Part shown: positions 1-6,107 of the stretch, in pieces
How positions within the stretch are numbered: the stretch's first letter is position 1
How the letters are laid out: every line of letters begins with the position of its first letter
DNA from: Thermoplasmata archaeon
Lineage (GTDB): Archaea; Thermoplasmatota; Thermoplasmata; Lutacidiplasmatales; UBA184
Length of the DNA stretch: 6,371 bases
Direction: 5' to 3'
NCBI GenBank assembly: GCA_030040035.1
Contig: JASHUJ010000032.1
Location: forward strand, 1-6,371
Made by a program: the position numbers and the translations under genes
The notes under the pieces: generated by a model
What the model saw: the letters and a program-made list of their open reading frames with translations, nothing else
Told to the model about the DNA's origin: nothing
The model's database searches: none

Positions 1-318
1 GAGTCGCCGATCCCGACGGTGCGGGAGCACCTGCGACGGACCGGCCTCACGCCGGCCGACTTCGACCGGGTCGAGCACAACGAAGCGTACGCGACCGCGT
101 CGATCGCCGTCCAGCGGACCTTCGGGTTCACCGAGGAGCAGTTCAATGTCCACGGCGGCGCGGTCGCGCTCGGCCACCCGATCGGGGCGAGCGGGGCCCG
201 GATCGTGGTGACCCTCGTGCACGAACTCGTACGCTCGAACGGCCACCGCGGACTCGCGACGCTTTGCATGGGCGGAGGGAACGGCCTCAGCCTGATCGTC
301 GAGCGACCCGCGAGCTAG
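1..318 (+). CDS. Thiolase (acetyl-CoA C-acyltransferase), C-terminal part, truncated by window edge
   Basis: The frame is open from the first base to a TAG stop and encodes the last 105 residues of a thiolase; a normal thiolase has about 390, so the N-terminal three quarters, including the nucleophilic cysteine, lie outside the window. The visible part carries the family's C-terminal catalytic set: HNEAYA (Asn27 of the fragment, equivalent to the NEAFA asparagine), the block HGGAVALGHPIGASGAR with the catalytic histidine (His59), and CMGGGNG with the acid/base cysteine (Cys89). Such enzymes condense two acyl-CoAs or cleave 3-ketoacyl-CoA in the cytoplasm. With both the His and the Cys motif, it reads as the canonical degradative/PhaA-AtoB type rather than the divergent archaeal thiolase that partners a DUF35 protein in the mevalonate pathway. 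Direction of reaction and chain length cannot be read from this piece. The GTG at 19 is internal, not a start. The stop interlocks with the stop of the convergent cysS-like gene. Confidence 0.93.
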   Translation, partial: ESPIPTVREHLRRTGLTPADFDRVEHNEAYATASIAVQRTFGFTEEQFNVHGGAVALGHPIGASGARIVVTLVHELVRSNGHRGLATLCMGGGNGLSLIVERPAS

Positions 319-1532
319 CCGAGCGGGATCCCGAGCCGGGCCTCGATCGTCGCCAGGGCCGCGCGCGCGGCGGTCCGCTCTCCGCGCGGTACGCGTCCCG
401 AGGGGTCCCGCTCGAGCCGGTCGGCGAAGGCCCGGAGGCGCGCGATCGCCCGGTCCGTGCCCAGATTCGTGGCGAGATCGGAGCGAACTCCCTCGGCCAA
501 TCCGCGGGCGGCCTTCGCGCCGAAGCGACCGGATCCACCGCCGTTGAGCCAGTCGCCGAACGTGCGGGCGACGCGTCGATGCTCCTGGATCGCGCGGCCG
601 AACTCCGCCGGGTTCCACGTGAGCCGCTGGGCGTACGGGGGACCCAGCACGTACCACCGCAGCCCGCCGGGCCCCCCCTCGGTCAGGGCCTCCCGTAGAA
701 GGACCAGGTTGCCGACCGACTTCGACATCTTCGCGCCGTTCTGCATCACGAACGCGGTGTGGAGGAAGACCCGGGAGAACGCGGTCCCGTTCAACGCGAA
801 GGCGATCTCGTTCTCGGCGTGGTGGTGGGGATAGATGAGATCGAGCCCGCCGCCGTGCAGGTCGACCGGGAGTCCGAGGTAGCGTTCGGCCATCGCGTAG
901 CACTCGAGGTGCCAACCGGGCATCCCGCGCCCCCAGGGGCCGGGCCACGACGGGAGGGGCGGGTCCTGGCGCTGCCAGACCATGAAGGCTCCGGCGACCG
1001 ACTCGTCGGACGGGAAGGGGTGACCGGGTTCGGGGACCGCGTGCTCCGCGAGCTCGGTGCTCACGGGAAAGTTCTGCTGCTGGGGACGGTCCGGCGGATA
1101 GTAGTAGTACGCGTCCCCGTGCCGCTCGATGCACCCCGAGTTCGCGAGCCGGGAGGCGACCCGGATCATCCGGGGGATGAAGTCGCTCGCCCGCGGCCGA
1201 TGGGTCGGGCGCAGGACCCCGAGCATGTCCATGTCGCGGAGGAAGCCGGCCTCCTCGCGGCGCGCGAGCGTCCGCCACGAGATCCCGAGGGCCGCCGCGC
1301 GGCGATCGATCTTTTCCTCGAAGTCGGTGAAATTCATGACGTGCTGGACGGGAACGCCTTCCGCGCGCAGCGAGCGCCGCATCACGTCGAAGTAGAGGTA
1401 GGTCCGCGCATGCCCGACATGGGCCGGCGCGTAGACCGTCGGCCCGCACACGTACATCGTGAACGGCTGTCCGGGTCGACGTCGGAGCGGCCGCGTGCGG
1501 CCAGAGAGGGTGTCGCGGACCCGGAGGAGCAT
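315..1532 (-). CDS. cysS: Cysteinyl-tRNA synthetase family protein, short and divergent form
   Basis: Class I aminoacyl-tRNA synthetase of the CysRS family, expected to activate cysteine with ATP and charge tRNA-Cys in the cytoplasm. Seen in the 405-residue product: MYVCGPTVY with the zinc-ligand-type Cys29, a HIGH-type motif HVGH (38-41), NFTDFEEKI (67-75) where most CysRS have NITDIDDKI, PGWHLEC with Trp207 and Cys211, LHGGGLDL (225-232), PHHHAENE (235-242) and KMSKS (268-272). A reduced DALR-like helical region follows (about 340-375), and the protein ends at 405, against roughly 460 in bacterial enzymes, so the last small anticodon-binding domain seems absent or much shortened. The ATG at 1530-1532 is preferred because the CysRS N-terminus begins normally there and a TATA-like box lies about 30 bases upstream with no Shine-Dalgarno. 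MshC, a cysteine ligase of the same fold and similar length, is the main alternative; PTVY and ENEIA favour CysRS. Confidence 0.88.
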   Translation of the reverse strand: MLLRVRDTLSGRTRPLRRRPGQPFTMYVCGPTVYAPAHVGHARTYLYFDVMRRSLRAEGVPVQHVMNFTDFEEKIDRRAAALGISWRTLARREEAGFLRDMDMLGVLRPTHRPRASDFIPRMIRVASRLANSGCIERHGDAYYYYPPDRPQQQNFPVSTELAEHAVPEPGHPFPSDESVAGAFMVWQRQDPPLPSWPGPWGRGMPGWHLECYAMAERYLGLPVDLHGGGLDLIYPHHHAENEIAFALNGTAFSRVFLHTAFVMQNGAKMSKSVGNLVLLREALTEGGPGGLRWYVLGPPYAQRLTWNPAEFGRAIQEHRRVARTFGDWLNGGGSGRFGAKAARGLAEGVRSDLATNLGTDRAIARLRAFADRLERDPSGRVPRGERTAARAALATIEARLGIPLG

Positions 1533-1560
1533 GGACCGAGGTACGCGTCGTTTGGCCCCC

Positions 1561-1572
1561 CTTAACGATTTG
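1561..1572 (-). promoter_or_regulatory. Candidate archaeal TATA-like promoter for the cysS-like gene
   Basis: Read on the minus strand this is caaatcgttaag, an AT-rich island in GC-rich surroundings, centred about 32 bases before the ATG at 1532. Archaeal TATA boxes sit about 26-27 bases before the transcription start, so a very short leader is implied. No Shine-Dalgarno sequence lies before the ATG, which agrees. The core is a weak TATA match; assignment is by position and composition. Confidence 0.45.
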
Positions 1573-1615
1573 GAGGAGCCCGAGTTGGTCCGGGCCGCGC
1601 GCGGGGGGTGGACGC

Positions 1616-1626
1616 TAGTTTATTGA
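1616..1626 (+). promoter_or_regulatory. Candidate TATA-like promoter for the RAM-domain gene
   Basis: The sequence tagtttattga is the most AT-rich spot between the divergent cysS-like and RAM-domain genes. Placing transcription start about 26 bases past its centre gives roughly 1647, which is after the ATG at 1639 and just before the ATG at 1657. It therefore supports 1657 as the real start. Confidence 0.5.
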
Positions 1627-1656
1627 CCCCTCGGTCCGATGGGAGGCCGCCCGTCG

Positions 1657-1893
1657 ATGGAAACCCTCTACCTCCTGGTCGAGACCGAGGTCGGTCGCCT
1701 CGACGATGTGATCAAACGGATCCGAGCCGTCCCGAGCGTGACGGAGGTCCAAGCCGTCACCGGACCGTTCGACCTGATCGTGAAGATCGAGGCGCCGCAC
1801 ATCAACGCGGCCCTCGACACGGTGGTCCACAAGATCCGGAAGATCGCCGGGATCAAATCGACGGAGACCCTCGTCACCGTCGCCACCGCCTGA
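1657..1893 (+). CDS. Stand-alone Lrp/AsnC ligand-binding (RAM) domain protein
   Basis: The 78-residue product matches the C-terminal effector-binding domain of Lrp/AsnC regulators (RAM fold) with no helix-turn-helix. It opens with a strand (about 3-10), then a helix (13-25), a strand around VTEVQAVTG, the conserved TGPFDLIVKI turn and strand (35-44), a helix through IRKIAG (about 49-64) and a last strand TETLVTVAT. In the family this domain assembles into dimers or higher oligomers and binds amino acids at subunit interfaces; single-domain versions are common in archaea and may bind effectors alone or join full-length Lrp proteins. The ligand cannot be read here. An in-frame ATG at 1639 would add six residues, but 1657 fits the domain's usual first residues and the promoter position. 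A ggagg at 1642-1646 lies 10 bases before 1657, although it may fall upstream of the transcript. The peroxiredoxin gene follows 52 bases later with its own promoter. Confidence 0.88.
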   Translation: METLYLLVETEVGRLDDVIKRIRAVPSVTEVQAVTGPFDLIVKIEAPHINAALDTVVHKIRKIAGIKSTETLVTVATA

Positions 1894-1916
1894 CGTCCGC
1901 GGCGGCTCTCGTAGCG

Positions 1917-1923
1917 ATAAATA
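1917..1923 (+). promoter_or_regulatory. TATA box for leaderless peroxiredoxin transcript
   Basis: The heptamer ataaata, preceded by g-c-g, is the clearest TATA box in the window. Its centre (1920) is 26 bases before the ATG at 1946, which is the archaeal TATA-to-start spacing, so transcription should begin at or next to the start codon. No Shine-Dalgarno is present, in keeping with a leaderless mRNA. Confidence 0.7.
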
Positions 1924-1945
1924 GGCGTACCGGCCTGGCGCCTCG

Positions 1946-2383
1946 ATGGTCGCGGTCGGCGAGATGGCGCCCGACTTCGAGGCGCCGAACCAGGATGGGA
2001 CGAACTTCAAGCTCTCTTCGTTGCGGGGCAAGCCGGTGGTCCTCTACTTCTACCCGAAGGCCGACACTCCGGGATGCACGATCGAAGCGAAGGGGTTCCG
2101 GGACCACTACGCGGAGTTTCGGGGGCGCGACGTCGAGATCGTCGGCGTGAGCACCGATGACTGTCCGGATCAGAAGGCGTTCGCCCAGAAGTACGGACTT
2201 CCGTTCCCGCTGATCGCCGACAACGCGCAGGCGGTCGCGAAGAAGTACGGGGTCCTCGGTCCTACGGGACACGCTCGACGGGTCTCGTTCCTCATCGACG
2301 GTCAGGGCACGGTCGCCGAAGTGGTCGAGGGCTCGCCGGACACCCACGTCGCCCGTGCGCGCGCCCGGTTCGTCGCCGCTTAG
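1946..2383 (+). CDS. Peroxiredoxin, Bcp/PrxQ type, lacking the usual adjacent resolving cysteine
   Basis: Thiol peroxidase of the thioredoxin fold that reduces hydrogen peroxide and organic hydroperoxides in the cytoplasm. The 145-residue product has the normal Bcp/PrxQ length and order: VGEMAPDFEAP at the N-terminus, GKPVVLYFYPKADTPGCT containing the PxxxTxxC active site (Pro37, Thr41, peroxidatic Cys44), VGVSTDD (67-72), and RVSFLID with Arg112 in the place of the conserved catalytic arginine. In E. coli Bcp a resolving cysteine sits five residues after the peroxidatic one; here that position is Lys49. The only other cysteine is Cys73, 29 residues on, which could serve as an alternative resolving residue as in PrxQ enzymes whose second cysteine is in the next helix; otherwise it would work as a 1-Cys enzyme. 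ATG 1946 is chosen over the in-frame ATG 1964 because it gives the standard family N-terminus and matches the TATA spacing. The electron donor is not encoded nearby. Confidence 0.93.
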   Translation: MVAVGEMAPDFEAPNQDGTNFKLSSLRGKPVVLYFYPKADTPGCTIEAKGFRDHYAEFRGRDVEIVGVSTDDCPDQKAFAQKYGLPFPLIADNAQAVAKKYGVLGPTGHARRVSFLIDGQGTVAEVVEGSPDTHVARARARFVAA

Positions 2384-2591
2384 CCTCGGGGCGCGCCCTC
2401 GACCTTCCGAGTGACGAGGGACTGAGAGAACCTCCCCCGAAGGGCGTTCGAGCGCGCACGGAACGTATCTCCCCGCTGACCGGCCGTCCAGCGACGTTCG
2501 GGTTTCGGCGTCGAACGAGCCGATCCGGGGTGGAGGCCGCTTTCCGCCGGCACTCGATGAGACGCTCGCGCCCCGCGCGCGGACGAAGCCG
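2384..2591. other. Gap between peroxiredoxin and GNAT genes with no recognised feature
   Basis: These 208 bases are GC-rich and hold no convincing TATA box, tRNA, repeat or terminator. The GNAT reading frame stays open upstream from 2415 (after a TGA at 2412-2414) but offers no ATG, GTG or TTG before 2592, and the implied peptide has no family resemblance. Small frames here are Arg/Pro/Ser-rich, as expected of out-of-frame GC-rich DNA. Confidence 0.6.
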
Positions 2592-3104
2592 GTGTCGCCC
2601 TCCTCGAAGTCGTACCGCCTCCGTCGGGCGGGGGCGTCGGACCTCCCGTCGATCCGGGAGTGCCTCCGGGGCGCCTTCGAGCCGTTTCGCTCCGAGTACA
2701 CGGCCGCCGCCTTCGAGGCCACAGTCCTGACGTCGGAGACCGCGCGGCAACGCCTCGCGGAAATGGTGATCTGGGTCGCTCTCGACGCGGGCGGCGTCGT
2801 TCGGGGCACCCTGAGCTGGGCACCCAGCGAGCCGTACACCGGTCACCTGCGGGGCATGGCCGTCGATCCGCGTTGGCAAGGGAGCGGCGTCGCCCAGGCG
2901 CTGCTCGACCGGGTCCTGGAAGAGATGGAGACCGCCGGCGTGACCCGGGTCACCCTGAGAACCGCCCCGCCGCTCCGGCGCGCGGTCCGGTTCTACGAGC
3001 GCAACGGATTCCGTCCCACCGGAGCGGTCGCCGACCTCCACGGCGTCCCGGTACGGGAGTTCGCGCGGACCCTGGGCCGGGCGGGCCGCTCCCCCGCTCC
3101 GTGA
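2592..3104 (+). CDS. GNAT-family N-acetyltransferase
   Basis: The 170-residue product is a single GNAT domain, which moves an acetyl group from acetyl-CoA to an amine on a protein, amino acid, antibiotic or other small molecule. Seen: the N-terminal strand YRLRRAGASDLPSI (8-21), a central strand VIWVALDAGGVVRGTLSW (59-76), motif A with GMAVDPRWQGSGVAQALL (88-105) in which Gln96 to Ala101 form the pyrophosphate-binding Q/RxxGxG/A loop, and motif B AVRFYERNGFRPTG (131-144) with Tyr135 in the position of the usual general acid. The tail after about 163 (GRAGRSPAP) is probably disordered. The start is GTG, the first possible start in the open frame, and the GNAT domain begins a few residues later. 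There is no clear Shine-Dalgarno or TATA box, so expression signals are weak or unrecognised. The substrate is unknown. The gene converges on the MMPL gene with 9 bases between the stops. Confidence 0.88.
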   Translation: MSPSSKSYRLRRAGASDLPSIRECLRGAFEPFRSEYTAAAFEATVLTSETARQRLAEMVIWVALDAGGVVRGTLSWAPSEPYTGHLRGMAVDPRWQGSGVAQALLDRVLEEMETAGVTRVTLRTAPPLRRAVRFYERNGFRPTGAVADLHGVPVREFARTLGRAGRSPAP

Positions 3105-3113
3105 CGCGCCGTT

Positions 3114-6077
3114 CTACGGCGCACCGGACTCGGGCGGCGAACGCGCCGCGATCCGGCGGATCCCGGTCCACGCCCGCTCGCCGAGGACGCGCAGGATCGC
3201 GGGGACCAGGTACGTGCGGACGACCATCGCGTCGAGCAGGACCGCGACGGCGACCGAGAAGCCGATCGCCCGGATCAGGGTGAACGAGCCCACGAGCAGC
3301 GCCGCGAAGGCACAGGCCAGGATCAGCGCGGCGGCGGTGATGATGCCGCCCGTGCGCGCGACCGCCTCGACGGCCGACTCGCCCGCCGGCCGGCCGCGGA
3401 GGCGCTCCTCCCGGACGCGCGTGAGCAGGAAGATCGTGTAGTCGAGCCCGAGGCCGAGGACGAGCATGATGAGGAGCGTGCGCACGTAGAAGAAGATCGG
3501 AAAGCCGAGCAATTGCTGGAAGATGAGATACGTCAGCGCCCACGCCCACGTGATCGACAGCCCGATCGTACCGACCGCGAGCAGGGCGATGATCCAGGAG
3601 CGGAGGACGGCGAGGAGGACGACGATGAGGCCGACCGCGACCGCGACGATGAGCACGTCCGTCGCGGTCGTGAGCTGGGAAGCGATGTCGTGGATCGAGG
3701 GCGCGCCCCCGCCGAACGCGGTGGACTCGATTTCGCCGTGGCGGGCGGCGTACCCGCCGAACGACGACTCGACCGACTGGACGGCGGTGACCGCGGTCTC
3801 GGAGAGGCCGGTCGCGCGGGGCACGAGATCGATGAGCACGGTGCGCCCATCGGTCCCAATGTAGCCGCTCGCGACCCCGAGGAGGTTCGTGCGGGTCGTC
3901 GCGGGCAGCTCGGACAGGTGGAGCCAGGCCCCGAGCGGCGCCCCCGAACGTCCCACCAGCGTCGCCGCGGAGGCGATCCCCGCTGTTCCGTTCGCGAGCG
4001 AAGTGAGCGCGGCGACGTCGGCGAACTCGGTGGCGTTCGTCGCGTTCCCGACGAGGAGCGGGGCCCGGAACGTGACGAGCGCGAACGATGGGACCGCGAA
4101 CCCGTTGCCGAAGTGGCTCCCGAGCTCGGCGAGCCCTTGGGACGCCGGCTGATCGGTGGGGAGCTGCTGGTAGAAGTCGTAGGACAAGGGGGCCGTGAGG
4201 GCGACCGCGACCAGGGGGATGCTGACGAGCACGACGGCGCCGATGACCGCGTACGGGTGGCGCTGGGTCGCGCGACCCGCCCGGTAGAAGTACGTCGTCT
4301 CGTTCTTCGTGCGCGCGCGCACGTTCACGGCATGCCGGGAGAACCGGTCGCCGGTCACGGGCCAGAAGATCCGGGGGCCGATGAGCTTGAGGAAGGCGGG
4401 GATCATCGTCAGCGAGAGCAGCACCGTGATCAGGATCGCGACCGAGAGGACCTCGCCCCACTGGCTCAGGAGCGCGACGCCGCTGAGCGCGAGCGCGAGG
4501 GTCGCGATCACGACGGTCGAGCCGCTCGTCGCGACCGACTGACCGGCCCAGGAGACCGAGCCGACGATCGCCTCGTCGGACGACTTGCCGGCGATCAGCT
4601 CCTCCCGGTACCGGGCGGCGAGAAAGATCGAGTAGTCGGTCCCGACCCCGAGGACGAAGACCTCCTCGAGGGTGATCGAGGTCGTGTCGACGGGTCCGAT
4701 CACGGTTCCGATGAGGACGGTCGCTCCGAGCCCGAGCACGAGCGCGATCCCGAGGCCGGCGAAGGTGACGAGGGGCGTGATCGGGGAGCGGAAGTAGAGC
4801 ATCGCGATCCCGAGCAGGAGACCCACCGTCAGCGGCAGGACGAGCGCGATCGACGAGCTCACGGCCGTGTTGGTGAGCAGGTCGAGGGGCGCGGGACCCG
4901 TTTGGAGGAATCGGATCGTGAGCGACGTGTCGTGCGCCCGGAGGACCGGCGGAACGAGCGCGTTGATCCGGGCGACGTCGGCGAAGTCCGGTTGGCCGCC
5001 GGTCGCGTTCGTATAGGAGTCCGCGACCGTGAACGCGACCGTGATCAGGGACGCCGTCCCGTCGGCGGCGACGAACTGGGAGGCGATCGCGAACGGGACG
5101 GGGAGGGGTTCGGCCCCGAGCGTCGACGCCGCGACCGTGCGATTCGCCCAGGCGCTCGCGGCCGTCGGCGGCACGTCGCCCGTCGGGAAGGCGGATTGGA
5201 CGTCCTCCACGAACGTCACCGGGAATCCGGTCGCGCTCGCCACCAGCCCGGCCGAGAGCTCGGCGAGGCTCGTCGCGTTCGTCGCGTTCTCGATGTTGAG
5301 TCCGAACAGCGTGGCATTCGCGATCGACTGCGCGGGCGGCGGGAAGAGCGACGGCAGGAGCGGACCGACGCCGTTCCATACCGCCCGGGTGGCGCAGGTC
5401 GCGGGCGGCGTCCCGTTCGTGACCCCGCACCCGGTCTCGTTGTCGAACCACTGGTAGAACCCGGAGAGGACGACCTCGAGCGTCGCGTTGTCGAGCTCTG
5501 CCCGAGTCGTGTTGTACGCCTCCGGGTTCGCGCGGGACGGCGGGGTACCGTTGTCCACCAGGCGCTGCCAGTTGGCGAAGTAGAGGGTCGGCGGCCCCCA
5601 GAGGACCGCCGCCGAGCCGTTGACCGCGACCGTGATCGGACCGAGCTCGCCTCCCGCCAGCCGGACCTGGCCCGCGAGGTACGCGGAGTACGTCGTGTAG
5701 ACGCTCGCGATCGAGGCGATGTCGGTCAGCGAACGATCGGCGTCGAGCGCCCCCGTGACGTTCTGCACGACGCCCTGGCCATTGCCGTCCGTCAGGTTCG
5801 GTCCGTAGAACAGGAGGATCGACGACGAGCCACCGGTCGTGTTCGGGAACAGGCGCGCCAGCTCGTCGCTCGCATGCACGCTCGGGGAGTTGGCCGGGGC
5901 GCTCGACTCCGAGTTGGTGGTGACCGACCCGAGCCGGGACAGGAACGGTACGGCGATCACGAGCAGAACGATCCAGAAGACGATCGGATGCCACGGATGC
6001 CGGACGATCCACCGACCGAGCCGTCCGAACTGACGGGCGGCGCCGCTCCCGATCGGCGCGGTCGACCGGCCGCTCAT
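3114..6077 (-). CDS. MMPL/RND-superfamily membrane transporter with sequon-rich outer loops
   Basis: Integral membrane transporter of the MMPL branch of the RND superfamily; relatives export lipids or other hydrophobic compounds using the proton gradient. The 987-residue product has the two-fold RND layout: TM1 (about 31-48), a large outer loop (50-400), TM2-TM6 (404-562), an inner linker, TM7 (609-629), a second outer loop (630-802), and TM8-TM12 (806-960). Each half carries the family's charged motif in its fourth helix, GVGTDYSIFLAARYREE with Asp481-Tyr482 and GLGLDYTIFLLTRVREE with Asp879-Tyr880; the equivalent Asp-Tyr pairs form the proton relay in mycobacterial MmpL3. The N-terminal RWIVRHPWHPIVFW is also typical. 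Loop 1 has 14 N-x-S/T sequons and loop 2 has 3, and Cys217/Cys228 in loop 1 could form a disulfide; this fits a glycosylated archaeal surface protein. ATG 6077 has a TATA-like box 27 bases upstream and no Shine-Dalgarno. The substrate is unknown. A 1020-residue frame overlapping it is out-of-frame and Arg-rich. Confidence 0.93.
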   Translation of the reverse strand: MSGRSTAPIGSGAARQFGRLGRWIVRHPWHPIVFWIVLLVIAVPFLSRLGSVTTNSESSAPANSPSVHASDELARLFPNTTGGSSSILLFYGPNLTDGNGQGVVQNVTGALDADRSLTDIASIASVYTTYSAYLAGQVRLAGGELGPITVAVNGSAAVLWGPPTLYFANWQRLVDNGTPPSRANPEAYNTTRAELDNATLEVVLSGFYQWFDNETGCGVTNGTPPATCATRAVWNGVGPLLPSLFPPPAQSIANATLFGLNIENATNATSLAELSAGLVASATGFPVTFVEDVQSAFPTGDVPPTAASAWANRTVAASTLGAEPLPVPFAIASQFVAADGTASLITVAFTVADSYTNATGGQPDFADVARINALVPPVLRAHDTSLTIRFLQTGPAPLDLLTNTAVSSSIALVLPLTVGLLLGIAMLYFRSPITPLVTFAGLGIALVLGLGATVLIGTVIGPVDTTSITLEEVFVLGVGTDYSIFLAARYREELIAGKSSDEAIVGSVSWAGQSVATSGSTVVIATLALALSGVALLSQWGEVLSVAILITVLLSLTMIPAFLKLIGPRIFWPVTGDRFSRHAVNVRARTKNETTYFYRAGRATQRHPYAVIGAVVLVSIPLVAVALTAPLSYDFYQQLPTDQPASQGLAELGSHFGNGFAVPSFALVTFRAPLLVGNATNATEFADVAALTSLANGTAGIASAATLVGRSGAPLGAWLHLSELPATTRTNLLGVASGYIGTDGRTVLIDLVPRATGLSETAVTAVQSVESSFGGYAARHGEIESTAFGGGAPSIHDIASQLTTATDVLIVAVAVGLIVVLLAVLRSWIIALLAVGTIGLSITWAWALTYLIFQQLLGFPIFFYVRTLLIMLVLGLGLDYTIFLLTRVREERLRGRPAGESAVEAVARTGGIITAAALILACAFAALLVGSFTLIRAIGFSVAVAVLLDAMVVRTYLVPAILRVLGERAWTGIRRIAARSPPESGAP

Positions 6078-6100
6078 CGACCGGACGAAATCGGTCGCTT

Positions 6101-6107
6101 CTTAACG
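6101..6107 (-). promoter_or_regulatory. Candidate TATA-like promoter for the MMPL gene
   Basis: On the minus strand the core is cgttaag, centred 27 bases before the ATG at 6077, the spacing expected for a leaderless archaeal transcript. The same heptamer lies upstream of the cysS-like gene. It sits in the 30-base gap after the upstream gene's stop, so the MMPL gene can have its own promoter, although read-through is also possible. Confidence 0.5.

Noticed and set aside
759..1565. Long plus-strand frame opposite the cysS-like gene
   Set aside because: Antisense to a gene with full class I synthetase motifs. The product is charged and repetitive without family features.
1639..1656. Upstream ATG as the start of the RAM-domain protein
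   Set aside because: It lies only about 18 bases past the TATA-like box, probably before the transcription start, and adds residues not typical of the domain.
2436..2466. A GTTCGAGC stretch resembling a tRNA T-loop
   Set aside because: The flanking bases do not form a five-pair T stem on either strand, and no acceptor or anticodon arms could be placed.
2530..2730. Small plus-strand ORF of 66 residues in the gap before the GNAT gene
   Set aside because: Overlaps the GNAT coding region in a different frame, and its product is almost entirely Arg/Ser/Pro.
1874..3041. Minus-strand frames of 321, 249 and 147 residues across the peroxiredoxin and GNAT genes
   Set aside because: Arg-rich low-complexity translations antisense to two well-supported genes.
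3214..5457. Several plus-strand ORFs of 64-142 residues opposite the MMPL gene
   Set aside because: They are Ala/Thr/Ser-rich mirror images of transmembrane and loop codons with no independent gene signals.
2950..6012. A 1020-residue open frame on the minus strand overlapping the MMPL gene in another frame
   Set aside because: Its translation is dominated by Arg, Pro, Gly and Asp with no domain, while the overlapping frame is a clear 12-helix transporter. It is a by-product of G/C-rich third positions.
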